Shown here: one piece after another, positions 46,109 through 55,675 of the stretch
Numbering within the stretch: position 1 is the first letter of the stretch
Layout of the letters: every line of letters starts with the position of its first letter
DNA from: CAVSUR01 sp963731285
GTDB lineage: Bacteria > Actinomycetota > Actinomycetes > Streptosporangiales > Streptosporangiaceae
NCBI GenBank assembly: GCA_963731285.1
Contig: CAVSUR010000014.1
Coordinates: forward strand, 434,001-498,000
DNA length: 64,000 nucleotides
Direction of reading: 5' to 3'
Position numbers and translations under genes: made by a program
The notes under the pieces: model-generated
The model's input: the letters and a program-made list of their open reading frames with translations, nothing else
Databases searched by the model: none
Told to the model about the DNA's origin: nothing

Positions 46109-48072
46109 GTAGCGGGCCAGCGACTGTGACCGGGGCCGCCGGCGGCCCGGCGGCCGGAACCGCCGCTGCGGCCGGCACCAGGCCTGCGGGCGTGCGGCCC
46201 GGGCGCCGGCCGCTGCTGCGGCTCATCTGGCTGGCCCGGCCGGTGCGCGGCCGGCTAGCGCTCTCGGTCCTGGCCGGCGCGGCGGCCACCGGCTGCGGCG
46301 TGGCGCTCCTGGCCACCTCGGGGTTCCTGCTCGCCCGCGCCTCGCAGCACCCGAGCATCCTGGCCATCTCGGTGGCCGTCGTGGCGGTCCGCGCCTTCAG
46401 CATCGGCCGCGGCGTATCACGTTACCTTGAGCGGCTGACGTCCCACGATGTCGCGTTCCGGGTGCTGGCCGACATCCGGGTGGCCATCTACCGCCGGCTG
46501 GAGCGGCTTGCGCCAGCCGGGCTGGCCGCGTTCCGGTCCGGTGATCTGCTGGCCACCCTGATCAGTGACGTGGACGCTACTCAGGACCTGTTCATCCGCG
46601 GCATCGGGCCGCCGCTGGCCGCGGGACTGGTCGGCGCGGGCGCGGTGACCGTCTGCCTGCTGATCCTCGCGCCGGCCGGCGGCGTGCTGGCTCTCGGCCT
46701 GCTGGCCGCCGGGGCGGGGGCGCCGCCGCTGGCCGTCGCGGCCGCCCGCCAGGCGGCCAGGGCGACCGCAGCGGCCCGCGGCGAGCTCGGCGCGACAGTC
46801 ACTGACTTGCTGTCGGGCGCGGCGGACCTGCATGCGTTCGGCGCCCAGGACGCCGCGCTCGCCGCGGCCGGCGAGGCGGACCGGAAGCTGACCGCGCTGG
46901 CCAGGCGCTTTGCCGTCGCAGCGGGCCTGGGCAGCGGGCTGATCACCGGGCTGGCCGGTGTGAGCCTGTGGGCGGTGCTCGTCCTCGGGGTGGCGGCGGT
47001 GGGCCATGGCACGCTCACCAGGGTGCCGCTGGCCGTGCTGACCCTCACGGCGCTGGCTTCCTTCGAGGCGGTCACGGTCATGCCGGCGGCCGCGCTCCAG
47101 CTCGGGTCGGCACGCGCCTCGGCCAGCCGGATCGGTGCGGTCCTGGACGCGCCGGTCCCGGTCGCCGAGCCGGCGGCGCCGCGGCCGCTGCCGCCCGGGC
47201 CCGTGCACGTGCGGCTGTCCGGGGTGCAGGTCCGGTACGAGCCAGACGGGCCGCTCGCGCTGGACGGGCTCGACCTTGACCTGCCGCCGGGCCGGCGCGT
47301 CGCGCTCATTGGCCCGAGCGGTGCGGGCAAGTCCACCGTGGCCGCGGTTTTGCTCCGCTTCCGCGAGCCGGCCGGCGGCACTGTCACCCTGGACGGCGCC
47401 GACCTGGCCAGCTACGCCGCCGATACGGTCCGGACGGTGATCGGCGGGTGTCCGCAGGATCCGCACATCTTCGACGCCAGCATCCGTGACAACCTGCGGC
47501 TGGCCCGGCCGGGCGCTACCGACGAGGAGCTGGCGGCTGCCGCCGCGCGGGCCCGGCTGCTGCCCTGGATCGATTCGCTGCCCCGGGGCTGGGACACTCC
47601 GGTCGGCGCGCACGGGGCAGCCATGTCCGGCGGTGAACGGCAGCGGCTCGCGCTGGCCAGGGCGCTGCTAGCGGATCCGGCCGTGCTGATCCTGGACGAG
47701 CCCACTGCTCATCTGGACCCCGAAGCCCGGGCGGCCCTGACCGCCGATCTGCTCGCGCTCACCGCGGGCCGGGCCACCCTGCTCATTACGCACGAGCTAG
47801 CGGGACTCGACCAGGTCGACGAGATCATCGTCCTGGAGCACGGCACGGTCGCCCAGCGGGGCACGCATGAGCAGCTGATCCGGGCCGGCGGCCAGTACCG
47901 GCAGCTGGTCGAGGCGCCCTCATTCTGGCCTGCGCCGCCGGGCCGGTCCGCTGAGAGGGCTATGACGCCGCTGGCCGGCCCGGGGGCGGACTGGGCACGA
48001 CCGAGGCCGCCTCGCGAGCGGGCTGATCCGAAGCAGCGACCGGAGCCGCAGCCGGAGCCGGGCTCGGGGTGA
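46105..48072 (+). CDS. cydC: Thiol reductant ABC exporter subunit CydC
   Basis: This 655-residue partner of CydD starts with a Gly/Ala-rich leader, then helices (SVLAGAAATGCGVALLATSGFLLARAS, ISVAVVAVRAFSIGRGVSRYLERLTSHD). Its ATPase has Walker A GPSGAGKST, signature MSGGERQRLALARA and Walker B VLILDEPTAHLD. The last ~60 residues (RPRPPRERADPKQRPEPQPEP) are low-complexity and overlap the 3' end of the leftward chloride-channel gene by 113 bp, so the natural stop may have been lost. Confidence 0.92.
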   Translation: MSSGPATVTGAAGGPAAGTAAAAGTRPAGVRPGRRPLLRLIWLARPVRGRLALSVLAGAAATGCGVALLATSGFLLARASQHPSILAISVAVVAVRAFSIGRGVSRYLERLTSHDVAFRVLADIRVAIYRRLERLAPAGLAAFRSGDLLATLISDVDATQDLFIRGIGPPLAAGLVGAGAVTVCLLILAPAGGVLALGLLAAGAGAPPLAVAAARQAARATAAARGELGATVTDLLSGAADLHAFGAQDAALAAAGEADRKLTALARRFAVAAGLGSGLITGLAGVSLWAVLVLGVAAVGHGTLTRVPLAVLTLTALASFEAVTVMPAAALQLGSARASASRIGAVLDAPVPVAEPAAPRPLPPGPVHVRLSGVQVRYEPDGPLALDGLDLDLPPGRRVALIGPSGAGKSTVAAVLLRFREPAGGTVTLDGADLASYAADTVRTVIGGCPQDPHIFDASIRDNLRLARPGATDEELAAAAARARLLPWIDSLPRGWDTPVGAHGAAMSGGERQRLALARALLADPAVLILDEPTAHLDPEARAALTADLLALTAGRATLLITHELAGLDQVDEIIVLEHGTVAQRGTHEQLIRAGGQYRQLVEAPSFWPAPPGRSAERAMTPLAGPGADWARPRPPRERADPKQRPEPQPEPGSG

Positions 48073-49387
48073 GCCGGGCGGAGGCCACATAGGCCACCGC
48101 GACCGCCACGATAACCAGCGGCATGACCTGCAGGCCGTCCGACGACAGCAGCAGGGTAGCCAGCAAGACGGAGGTCAGCGGGAGCCTGAGCATCACCACG
48201 GTCATCGCACCGATGCCCATGGCGACGCCGTAAATCAGCGGCAGCCCCGGCAAGTGCGACAGCGCCACCCCGCCCGCCGCCCCGAGGAACATGGCCGGGA
48301 AGGTGGGGCCGCCGCGGAAGCTGCTCAGCGACGCGCCATAGGCGATCCCCTTGCAGACCAGGAGGAGCAGCAGCGCGCCCACGGTATAGCTGGCGCTGCT
48401 GCCGATGAACGGGCCGAGGGCGGACTGCCCGGAGAACAGCACCTCGGAGGAGCCCTTGCCGGTGCCGGCGGCGAACGCGATCGCCAGTCCCGCGACGGCC
48501 AGGCCGATCACCGGCGTGGCGATCAGCATCCGCCGCTCGACCCGGAGCCGCAGGAACAGCCCGAGCCACCGGATCCCGGAGCCGAGCGGGACAGCTATCA
48601 GGCCGATCGCCAGCGCCCACAGGAATTCAGCGCCCGTGGGCGACCCGGCGTGGGGAAGATGGGGAATCGCCAGCGAGAACGTGCCGAGCCCGGTCAGGTG
48701 GTCAAGGCCGATGAAGATCAGCGAGCCGACGCCTGCGGCCACCAGGCCGGGCACCAGCACCAGGTCCAGCATGGCCCCGCCCAGTCCCGAGGCCTCCATC
48801 AGCAGGAACGCCCCGAGCAGGGGCGAGCCGAACAGGGTGCTGATGGCGGCGAAACTCCCCGCAGCGGCCACCACGGTGCTGGTTCTGGGCGGAGCGTCCC
48901 GCTTGACCAGGCGGACCGCGAGGACGCCGAGCCCGCCGCCGAGGGCGATCATGGGCGCCTCGGGCCCGAGCACCACGCCCAGGCTCAGGGTCGCAAATGC
49001 CGCGAGAATGATGCCGGGAAGCTCGGCCGGGGATGGCGGGCCTGCGCCCATCTTGAACCCGTCGGCTGGCGAGTGGCCGCCCGTGCCGGGCAGGTACTGG
49101 ATGGTGAGGCTGACCAGCACCCCGGCCAGCACCAGCGGCGGGATCGGCCACCACAGCGGCTCGGTATGGAAGCCCAGGCCGGCGGGCAGGCTGGTGAATA
49201 TCCAGTGCTGCAGCTTGCTGACCAGCGCGAGAAAAAAGTAGGCCGCCGCCGAGACCGGCGCGCCGATAAGGGCGGCCAGCACCAGCAGCGCCACATAGCT
49301 CCGGGACCGCAGCAGCGCAGCCGGATCGGGCGGCGTCGTCACTGGCGTCCTCCCGAGCCCCGGCCCCGGCTCGGTCGCGGCGCTCAT
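47960..49387 (-). CDS. ClC-family chloride channel/transporter
   Basis: This 475-residue ClC protein has the usual helix pattern. The selectivity region reads LGVVLGPEAPMIALGGG, corresponding to the G(K/R)EGP motif with the Lys/Arg replaced by Pro; the first anion loop reads GTGGHSPADG. It ends with a Pro/Ala-rich tail. ClC antiporters exchange chloride for protons and can support extreme acid resistance together with glutamate decarboxylase, which is present here. The altered filter makes channel versus exchanger behaviour uncertain. Confidence 0.88.
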   Translation of the reverse strand: MSAATEPGPGLGRTPVTTPPDPAALLRSRSYVALLVLAALIGAPVSAAAYFFLALVSKLQHWIFTSLPAGLGFHTEPLWWPIPPLVLAGVLVSLTIQYLPGTGGHSPADGFKMGAGPPSPAELPGIILAAFATLSLGVVLGPEAPMIALGGGLGVLAVRLVKRDAPPRTSTVVAAAGSFAAISTLFGSPLLGAFLLMEASGLGGAMLDLVLVPGLVAAGVGSLIFIGLDHLTGLGTFSLAIPHLPHAGSPTGAEFLWALAIGLIAVPLGSGIRWLGLFLRLRVERRMLIATPVIGLAVAGLAIAFAAGTGKGSSEVLFSGQSALGPFIGSSASYTVGALLLLLVCKGIAYGASLSSFRGGPTFPAMFLGAAGGVALSHLPGLPLIYGVAMGIGAMTVVMLRLPLTSVLLATLLLSSDGLQVMPLVIVAVAVAYVASARLTPSPAPAAAPVAASDQPAREAASVVPSPPPGRPAAS

Positions 49388-49410
49388 CTCGAATTCTGTC
49401 TCCCGCCCGT

Positions 49411-51287
49411 TTACCCGAAGGAGGCGGCGCTGCCTTTTTGCTCGGATTCGATCAGCAGCGATACTGCCTCGATCAGGGCGAGGTGGGTGAAGGCCTGCGG
49501 GAAATTGCCGAGGTGCTGGCCCGTTGTGGTGTCGATCTCTTCCGCGTACAGCTGCAGCGGTCCGGCGAACGACAGCAGTTTCTGGCAGAGGGCGTGCGCG
49601 CGGTCGGTTTCGCCGATCATGGCCAGCGCGGTAACCAGCCAGAACGAGCAGATGGTGAAGGTTCCCTCCGCGCCGTCGAACCCGGTGTCAGTGCCCTCGA
49701 CCTTGTAGCGCAGGACCAGGCCGTCCTGCGTCAGCTCGTCGGCGATGGCCAGGACGGTCGCCTTGACGCGCTTGTCGTCGGGGGGCAGGAATCTCATGAT
49801 CGGCAGCAGCAGCAGGGAAGCGTCGAGATCATCGGTCTGGTAGTGCTGCCGGAACGCCCCGCGCTCGGATACGCCCTTGTCCAGTATCTCGGCCTTGATC
49901 TCGTCGGCGCCCGCCCGCCACCGCCTGGCGCGGTCGTCGTTGCCCCGCTCGGCGGCGAGGTCGGCGCCGCGCGAGGCCGCCACCCAGCACATCACCTTGG
50001 ACGCGGTGAAGTGCTTCGGGTCGCCGCGGACTTCCCAGATGCCCTGGTCAGGCTCCTGCCAGTGCTCCAGCGCGGCGTCCACGAATCCGGCGAGCCCTTC
50101 CCACACCGGCCCCACGATCTGGCTGGCGGCCCAGCTGGAACTGGACGTCCAGGGCGTCCAGGATCATCCCCCACACGTCGTGCTGCTGTTGGTTCCAGGC
50201 CCCGTTGCCGACCCGGACCGGGCGTGCCCCGCGCTATCCGGACAGGTGGTCGAGGGTCCGCTCGGTCAGGTCGCGTTCCCCGCCGATGCCGTACATGATC
50301 TGCAGCTCGAACCGGCGGTTGAGGTCACCCCCGCTGACCGCGTCGATGACGAAGCCCCAGTACTCGATCGCTTCCCAGTCGAAGCCCAGGCGGTACAGCG
50401 AGCGGAGCATGAACGCCGAGTCCCTGATCCAGGTGAACCGGTAGTCCCAGTTGCGCGCCCCGCCCGGCGTCTCCGGCAGCGAGGTCGTCGGCGCGGCCAT
50501 GATGGCGCCGGTGGGAGCGTAGCTGAGCCCTTTGAGGGTCAGGGCGCTGCGGTCGAGGTAGGTCTTCCACGGATGGTCGGGGATCTTGGCCGAGCTCAGC
50601 CAGTCGCGCCAGAAATCGACCGTGGTGTCCAGCGCGCTGAATGCCTCGTCCTGGCTAGCCGGAGCGTTTGCGCCTCCCCAGGACAGGGCGACGAAGGCCG
50701 ACTGGCCCTGAGTGAGCGTCGTGCGGCCGTAGCAGCGGGCACCGAGGACGCCGAGCGGGATGGTGCCCGCCAGCTCGAGCTGCACGTCTCCCTCCGCGGG
50801 GGCGACGGTCATCGCCTCGTAGCCGTCGCCCTGTATAGGTCCACGTGCCGCCGGTGGATCCGTAATCGAACAGCGGGGCGCAGTTCACGACGGCCTCGAC
50901 CCGGCCGCTGATGCACGTCGCGATCCGCACCAGCGCGCCTACGGCGCCGAAATCAGCCGGGGCCCGGTGGTAATCCGGCCGCCGCCCCTCGTGCTGGACC
51001 GGGCCGACGGCCAGGAAGTCATGAACGGTCATCCATCCCGTAGGGGTCTGCCAGGTCGTTTCCAGCACCATCGTCCCCGGCACGTACCGGCGGTGCTGAG
51101 GCACGCGGGTGGTGCCGGGACCGAACCGGAACAACCCGGCGGACCGGTCCAGCAGCGCCCCGAACACACTGGGGGAATCCGGGCGCGGCAGGCACAGCCA
51201 TTCGACCGACCCGTCCGGCGCGACCAGGCAGCTCTGCTCGCAATTGGACAGGAACCCGTAATCGGCTATTGGCGGAAATTCGCTCAC
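49411..51287 (-). pseudogene. GH15 glucoamylase/trehalase-like gene, broken
   Basis: This was a GH15 enzyme of about 620 residues, now in pieces. The N-terminal part (IADYGFLSNCEQSCLVAPDGSV) runs to about 50838, where a frameshift intervenes between TWTYT and GDGYEAMTVAPAEGD. The catalytic middle (GGARNWDYRFTWIRDSAFML, GFVIDAVSGGDLNRRFELQIMYG) ends at an in-frame TAG at 50234, directly before RGARPVRVGNGAWNQQQHDVWG. A second frameshift near 50130 precedes the C-terminal barrel (VGPVWEGLAGFVDAALEHW to the stop at 49411). GTG at 51287 with GGAGG upstream is the start. Three separate lesions make a functional product unlikely. Confidence 0.8.
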
Positions 51288-51366
51288 TGGGCGTGACCTC
51301 CCGGAAGATGCCTGTCCGGCACTGACGGACACCGTGAAAGATAACGACCGGATGAGCGTTACGGGA

Positions 51367-51383
51367 TCACCCCGGGCGGGTGA
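51367..51383. promoter_or_regulatory. Palindrome TCACCC-CGGGC-GGGTGA (perfect)
   Basis: It lies 79 bp before the GH15 gene, so the site outlived the gene. The spacer CGGGC is identical to that of the zwf site. Confidence 0.75.
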
Positions 51384-51491
51384 GCTCAGCTGCCGCCAGT
51401 GCGAATTTCGTCACCGTAACCTGGCCTCCCCCCCGTTGCCTCCTTATGCCCTGGCATACTTCCCGTGCTCGATGAGGCCTCGCGCACGCCG

Positions 51492-51773
51492 CTACTCGTC
51501 CGCAGTGCCTGTCACGGGCGGATATCGGTCACGGACACGGCGTACCTCCAGGACCTGCACGCCGAAGATCTCGAGTCTGGCGAGGAGCCCGTGGAGTGCC
51601 GCCTGATCAAGAAGCGGGCCCTGCAGGACCGTCTCGACCGGCTCCACCGAGGCCGTGAGCCGGTCAAAGTCAAGCAGCGCTTCGGGCGGCACGACCCCCG
51701 CTATGCGGATCTCGTAGTAGAACGGTCGCACCGCGGCTCCCGGCAGATCGAATAGACGTCGCTGAATCCCCAC
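51492..51773 (-). CDS. Small conserved protein, paralogue of 27446-27742
   Basis: This 93-residue protein has FYYEIRIAGVVPPEALLDFDRLTA, then VETVLQGPLLDQAALHGLLARLEIFGVQVLEVRR. The same type recurs beside other actinobacterial stress genes; function is unknown. The GTG at 51773 with GAGGGGGA five bases upstream is preferred over an ATG ten codons earlier. It diverges from the second MalT-type LuxR gene, across a cluster of palindromic half-sites. Confidence 0.7.
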   Translation of the reverse strand: MGIQRRLFDLPGAAVRPFYYEIRIAGVVPPEALLDFDRLTASVEPVETVLQGPLLDQAALHGLLARLEIFGVQVLEVRRVRDRYPPVTGTADE

Positions 51774-51799
51774 GGTCCCCCCTCTGGAGGCAGAACGCT

Positions 51800-51863
51800 C
51801 CACTCATGGCGGGTGATTCGGTCACCTCGGTGAGATCGTGCGGAGGGTGAGGACGGCTCACCC
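51800..51863. promoter_or_regulatory. Half-site cluster in a divergent promoter region
   Basis: A degenerate palindrome (CCACTC-ATGGC-GGGTGA, 51800-51816) is followed by TCACC-TC-GGTGA at 51822. A perfect everted pair then follows, GGGTGA (51845) and TCACCC (51858) seven bases apart, the same geometry as at 27851. The region lies between the small gene and the second MalT-type LuxR gene and could control both, including autoregulation. Confidence 0.6.
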
Positions 51864-51988
51864 GAAGGTGCGCGATAACTGCTGGTAACGGGGACGGGCT
51901 AGCTCGCACGGCATCCCGGGCACGCACGGCCACCTGCCGCACGGACGGGGCGGCGCGGCAGGTGGCCGGCCGGAGGAGGAGTACTGAG

Positions 51989-54685
51989 GTGACCAGTGCC
52001 CATGCGCGGGGGGCGACGCGCGCCGGAAGGCCGGGAGCCGGAGCTGAGGACCCCGTCCTGATGTCCAAGATCACTGTGCCCGGCCTGCCGGGCTGGACCG
52101 TTCCGCGTCCGCGGATCGACAGGCTCATCGCTGGCGGCACGCGCGGTCCGCTGACCATCGTGACCGGGCCGCCCGGCGCAGGCAAGACGATGGCCATCAC
52201 CTCGTGGGCCGCTGGCAGTACCGACTCTGGCGCCCTGGCCTGGATCGCTCTCGACGAATACGACAACCGGCCGCAGGTCTTCTGGTCCTACGTTGTAGCG
52301 GCCCTCCGGCGGGCAGGCATCACCGTTCCCCGGATCTGGCCGGCCGCAGCCCGCGGAAACGCCGTGAGCCACGAGTTCCTGCTGCGGCTCGCGTCCGCGC
52401 TAGCCTCGCTTGAGCAGCCGGTGATGATGGTCATCGACGATTTCCATCTGCTGACCGATGCCGGCACCCTGGATGGTCTGGCCTACGTGCTGAGGAACGC
52501 GGCACCGGGCCTGCACCTCGTGGTCTCCTCGCGGGTTCAGCCGCTGCTGCCCCTGCACCGGTACCGGCTGAACGGGGAGCTGACCGAGATCCGGGCTGAG
52601 GACCTCGCCTTCAGCGCTGCCGAATCCAGCTTGCTCATGGCGCAGCTTGGCGTCCGGCTGTCAGCGGAAGCCCTTGAGTGCCTCACCGAGCGAACCGAGG
52701 GCTGGGCGGCGGGAATACGCCTGGCCGCCATCTCCCTGAACGGCCACCCCGACCCTGAGCAGTTCGTCAAGGAGCTTGGTGCCGAGGACAGTGCGGTGAC
52801 GGGCTATCTGGTGGAGGAGGTTCTGAACGCGCAGCCCGCTTCTGTCCGGGATTTTCTCCTCCGGACGAGTATTCTCAAGCGCGTCAATGCGGACATCGCC
52901 ACTGAACTGAGCGATGGCAGCCGAGCAGCAGACGTACTGGCGACCCTGGCGGAGGCGAACGCTTTCGTGCTGCCGTTGGGGCACGGGTGGTACCGCTACC
53001 ACTCGCTCTTCGCCGAGATATTGCGCCTGAAGCTCCGGCGTGAGTCCCCGCGCCGGCTACCTGACCTGCACCGGCGTGCGGCTGCCTGGTACCGGGGAAA
53101 CGGGTTCCTCACCGAAGCCGTGCGGCACGCCGGGGCGGCCGGAGACTGGCCGCTCGCAGGCCGCATGGTCCTGGATGAGCTGGCCATAAGCCAGCTCATC
53201 CAGCCGCGGGCCAGTCAATCGCTGGCCGATGAATTCCGTCACATGCCGGAGGACCCGGCCGGGACGCAACCGCATCTCCTGCTCGTTGCCGCCGCGATGG
53301 AGCTATCCAGCGGAGCAGACGGCACCGGCAGTGCCGCGCTCGGCGCGGCCGAAAGCATCCTCGAGCGCCTTCCTGCTGATGAGGAGGTTCCAGCGCGGCT
53401 CGCTGCCGCACTTATCAGGACGGCCTTGTGCCGCCAGGCCGGGGATCTCGATTCAGCGATCGCCGCGAGCGCCATGGCGGAGGCTGCGCTCGGGCAGATC
53501 TCGGAAAGCCTTCTCGCGCTGCACCCCGCGATCCGTGCTCAGGTTCTGCTGGGACGCGGAACGGTGGAGCTGTGGGCGGGCGACGCTGATAAGGCATATG
53601 GAACCTTCGGGGCCGGCCTGGCCACTGCGCTCGCTCCGGACAGCTGGCACGAAAGAACAGAGTGCCTCGGGCTGCTCTCACTCGTGGAGGCCTTGCGAGG
53701 ACGGCTGAGCCGCGCTGTCCAGCTCGCCAGCGAAGCCGGCGGGCCAGACGACGATAAGAGGCATGCGGAGTGTGCCACGCCCGCGGCAAGCATTGCCCTG
53801 GCCTGCGTGCATCTGGAACGAAACGAGCTGCGGCAGGCACGCGGCGAGCTGATGCTGGCCGATGCCGCGCTCCGAGTGCGGCCGGACAGCCTCATGTGCG
53901 CTGTGGCGAATCTGATCGCAGCGCACTGCCACCTGGCCGAAGGCCACGCCGGGGAGGCTCTGGAGCTGGTCAGCCGCGCACGGCAGGGCTGGTCGCCACC
54001 ACGCTGGCTCGAACGCAGACTGACGCTGCTCGAATCACGGGCCTGCGCGTCGGCGGGGGACGTCAAGGCCGCCGTTGACGCGGCGGGGCGGGCCGCGTCG
54101 CAGTCTGCGGTCGATGCGCCTGTTGCGCTGGCGCATGCGTGGCTCGCCGCCGGTGATCGTCAGGCGGCCAGGAGGGCATTGCCAATTGCGGCGGCAGGCT
54201 CTCGTGACGTGCGCGAGCAGGTCAGCCTGGAGCGGTGGCTGATCGAGGCCCGGCTCAGCTACGGCAGCAGTGACGCCAGGCGCGGCCGTCGATCACTTGA
54301 GCGCGCACTGCAGCTGGGGAAGCCAGAGCAGATCAGGCGGCCCTTCGCCATGGAGCGGACTTGGCTTCGACCTGTACTGCTGCACGATCCCGGTCTGGCC
54401 CGCACGTATCGGCGACTGCTGGAACCCGATCTGATAAGCCCCGGCCGGTCCCTGGCCAGTCCGCCGGTGATAGGCCCGGCGCCGCTGGTCGTGGACCGGC
54501 TCAGCGAGCGCGAGCACGAGGTCCTCCAGCGGTTGTCCGGAATGCTGAGCACTGCGGAGATCGCCTCCGAGATGTACATCTCGGTGAACACGGTCAAGAC
54601 CCACCTCAAGAGCATCTACCGCAAGCTTTCGGCTGATCACCGCGGTGAGGCAGTCCGCCGCGCCAAGCAGCTCAAGCTGATCTGA
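51989..54685 (+). CDS. MalT-type (LAL) LuxR regulator
   Basis: This is an 898-residue large ATP-binding LuxR regulator. Walker A is GPPGAGKT (about 60-67), and Walker B is VMMVIDDFHLL. The RTEGWAAGIRLAAISLNG and YRYHSLFAEILRLKL blocks follow, and helical repeats (about 350-800) come next. The C-terminal helix-turn-helix is LSEREHEVLQRLSGMLSTAEIASEMYISVNTVKTHL. GGAGGAGG before the GTG at 51989 sets the start. Such proteins bind direct or inverted promoter elements when activated by ATP and an inducer. The divergent small gene and palindromic half-sites suggest a local control pair. Confidence 0.92.
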   Translation: MTSAHARGATRAGRPGAGAEDPVLMSKITVPGLPGWTVPRPRIDRLIAGGTRGPLTIVTGPPGAGKTMAITSWAAGSTDSGALAWIALDEYDNRPQVFWSYVVAALRRAGITVPRIWPAAARGNAVSHEFLLRLASALASLEQPVMMVIDDFHLLTDAGTLDGLAYVLRNAAPGLHLVVSSRVQPLLPLHRYRLNGELTEIRAEDLAFSAAESSLLMAQLGVRLSAEALECLTERTEGWAAGIRLAAISLNGHPDPEQFVKELGAEDSAVTGYLVEEVLNAQPASVRDFLLRTSILKRVNADIATELSDGSRAADVLATLAEANAFVLPLGHGWYRYHSLFAEILRLKLRRESPRRLPDLHRRAAAWYRGNGFLTEAVRHAGAAGDWPLAGRMVLDELAISQLIQPRASQSLADEFRHMPEDPAGTQPHLLLVAAAMELSSGADGTGSAALGAAESILERLPADEEVPARLAAALIRTALCRQAGDLDSAIAASAMAEAALGQISESLLALHPAIRAQVLLGRGTVELWAGDADKAYGTFGAGLATALAPDSWHERTECLGLLSLVEALRGRLSRAVQLASEAGGPDDDKRHAECATPAASIALACVHLERNELRQARGELMLADAALRVRPDSLMCAVANLIAAHCHLAEGHAGEALELVSRARQGWSPPRWLERRLTLLESRACASAGDVKAAVDAAGRAASQSAVDAPVALAHAWLAAGDRQAARRALPIAAAGSRDVREQVSLERWLIEARLSYGSSDARRGRRSLERALQLGKPEQIRRPFAMERTWLRPVLLHDPGLARTYRRLLEPDLISPGRSLASPPVIGPAPLVVDRLSEREHEVLQRLSGMLSTAEIASEMYISVNTVKTHLKSIYRKLSADHRGEAVRRAKQLKLI

Positions 54686-54785
54686 TCTCGGCACGCCGGA
54701 TGGAATAAGCGCGGCGCGAACCGGCGGAGGCGCCGCCTAGGGCTGGCGATCCGGCCGGCTTGCCGCGAGGCCCGGTCCCTGGGGA

Positions 54786-54802
54786 TCACCCGCGCGGGGT
54801 GA
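54786..54802. promoter_or_regulatory. Palindrome TCACCC-GCGCG-GGGTGA (perfect)
   Basis: It lies 131 bp before the DUF6325 gene and about 100 bp past the LuxR stop. Confidence 0.75.
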
Positions 54803-54933
54803 TGCGGCAGTTACCTGCGGCCCCGACCCTGAAGGGGCAGAAGACGTGGTCATAGCCGCGGCCGGTTTCCTGGCGCCTCATGCAAGGGTCGGTCGGGGTG
54901 AACCGCCCAAATCGCGTGAAAGAGGTCAAGAAC

Positions 54934-55479
54934 ATGGCAATTGGCCCTGTGCAGCTCCTCGTACTGGGATTCAGTCAGCCGGATTTTCACGGTGAGATCA
55001 TCGCCGAGCTGGAGCGGCTGCACCAAAGCGATCTGGTGCGAGTGATCGACGCACTCGCCGTCTACAAAGACGCTGATGGCGAGCTGGAGATGGAACACCT
55101 CAGCAATATTTCTGAGCAGGAGGCGATCGAGCTCGGGAGCAAGATCGGCGCGCTGATCGGCCTCGGCGTTGCGGGCGAGGAAGGAATGGAGGCAGGCGCG
55201 GCCGCAGGTGCCGAGGAGGCAGCCGCCGACGGCGTGAACGTGTTCACCGAGCAAGAGGGCTGGGATGTGCTCGAGGACATCCCGAACAACTCCGCGGCAG
55301 CCCTCGTCCTGCTCGAGCATCACTGGGCCGTACCGCTTCGCGACGCGATTTTCCGGGCCGGGGGCTTCCGCATCAGCGACGGCTTCATCAGCCCGCTCGA
55401 CCTGGTGACCATCGGGCTCGTCTCCGCCGAGGAAGCCAGGGAACTGCACGACCTGGAAACGGCAGCTGCGGCAGGCTGA
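54934..55479 (+). CDS. DUF6325 (DUF1269-like) protein
   Basis: This is a 181-residue protein: an N-terminal alpha/beta part (AIGPVQLLVLGFSQPDFHGEIIAELERL), an Ala/Glu-rich helical centre with a glycine zipper (SKIGALIGLGVAGEEGMEAGAAAGAEEAAADG), then AAALVLLEHHWAVPLRDAI and a C-terminal FISPLDLVTIGLVSAEEARELH. The family is linked to stress and membrane association but is not characterised. It is followed 33 bp later by a tiny Arg-rich gene, and the ATG at 54934 has AGAGG upstream. Confidence 0.8.
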   Translation: MAIGPVQLLVLGFSQPDFHGEIIAELERLHQSDLVRVIDALAVYKDADGELEMEHLSNISEQEAIELGSKIGALIGLGVAGEEGMEAGAAAGAEEAAADGVNVFTEQEGWDVLEDIPNNSAAALVLLEHHWAVPLRDAIFRAGGFRISDGFISPLDLVTIGLVSAEEARELHDLETAAAAG

Positions 55480-55512
55480 CTGCCCACAGCTGCCATCACC
55501 TCAGGAGGACCG

Positions 55513-55584
55513 ATGTTCGGAGGACGCAGAGTAGCCCGGCGCACTGGACGGCGCACAGCCCGGCGGGTCTCCCGGCGCAGGTAA
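55513..55584 (+). CDS. 23-residue arginine-rich mini-protein
   Basis: The sequence CAGGAGGACCG directly precedes an ATG that opens a 23-codon frame, MFGGRRVARRTGRR and on to a triple-Arg end. Twelve of the residues are Arg. It sits in operon spacing behind the DUF6325 gene. The start resembles that of the SHOCT protein at 61238-61555 (MFRRRRPLLRAA). It may be a nucleic-acid or anionic-membrane binder. The strong ribosome-binding site argues that it is translated. Confidence 0.55.
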   Translation: MFGGRRVARRTGRRTARRVSRRR

Positions 55585-55675
55585 CTGCTCGGGCGGCCCC
55601 GGCCAAGTCGCCGGCACTCAGGCACCTGCCGTCAGCCGGTGAGCCCGGGCGCGGTACCGCTGCCTGAGCGTCGGC

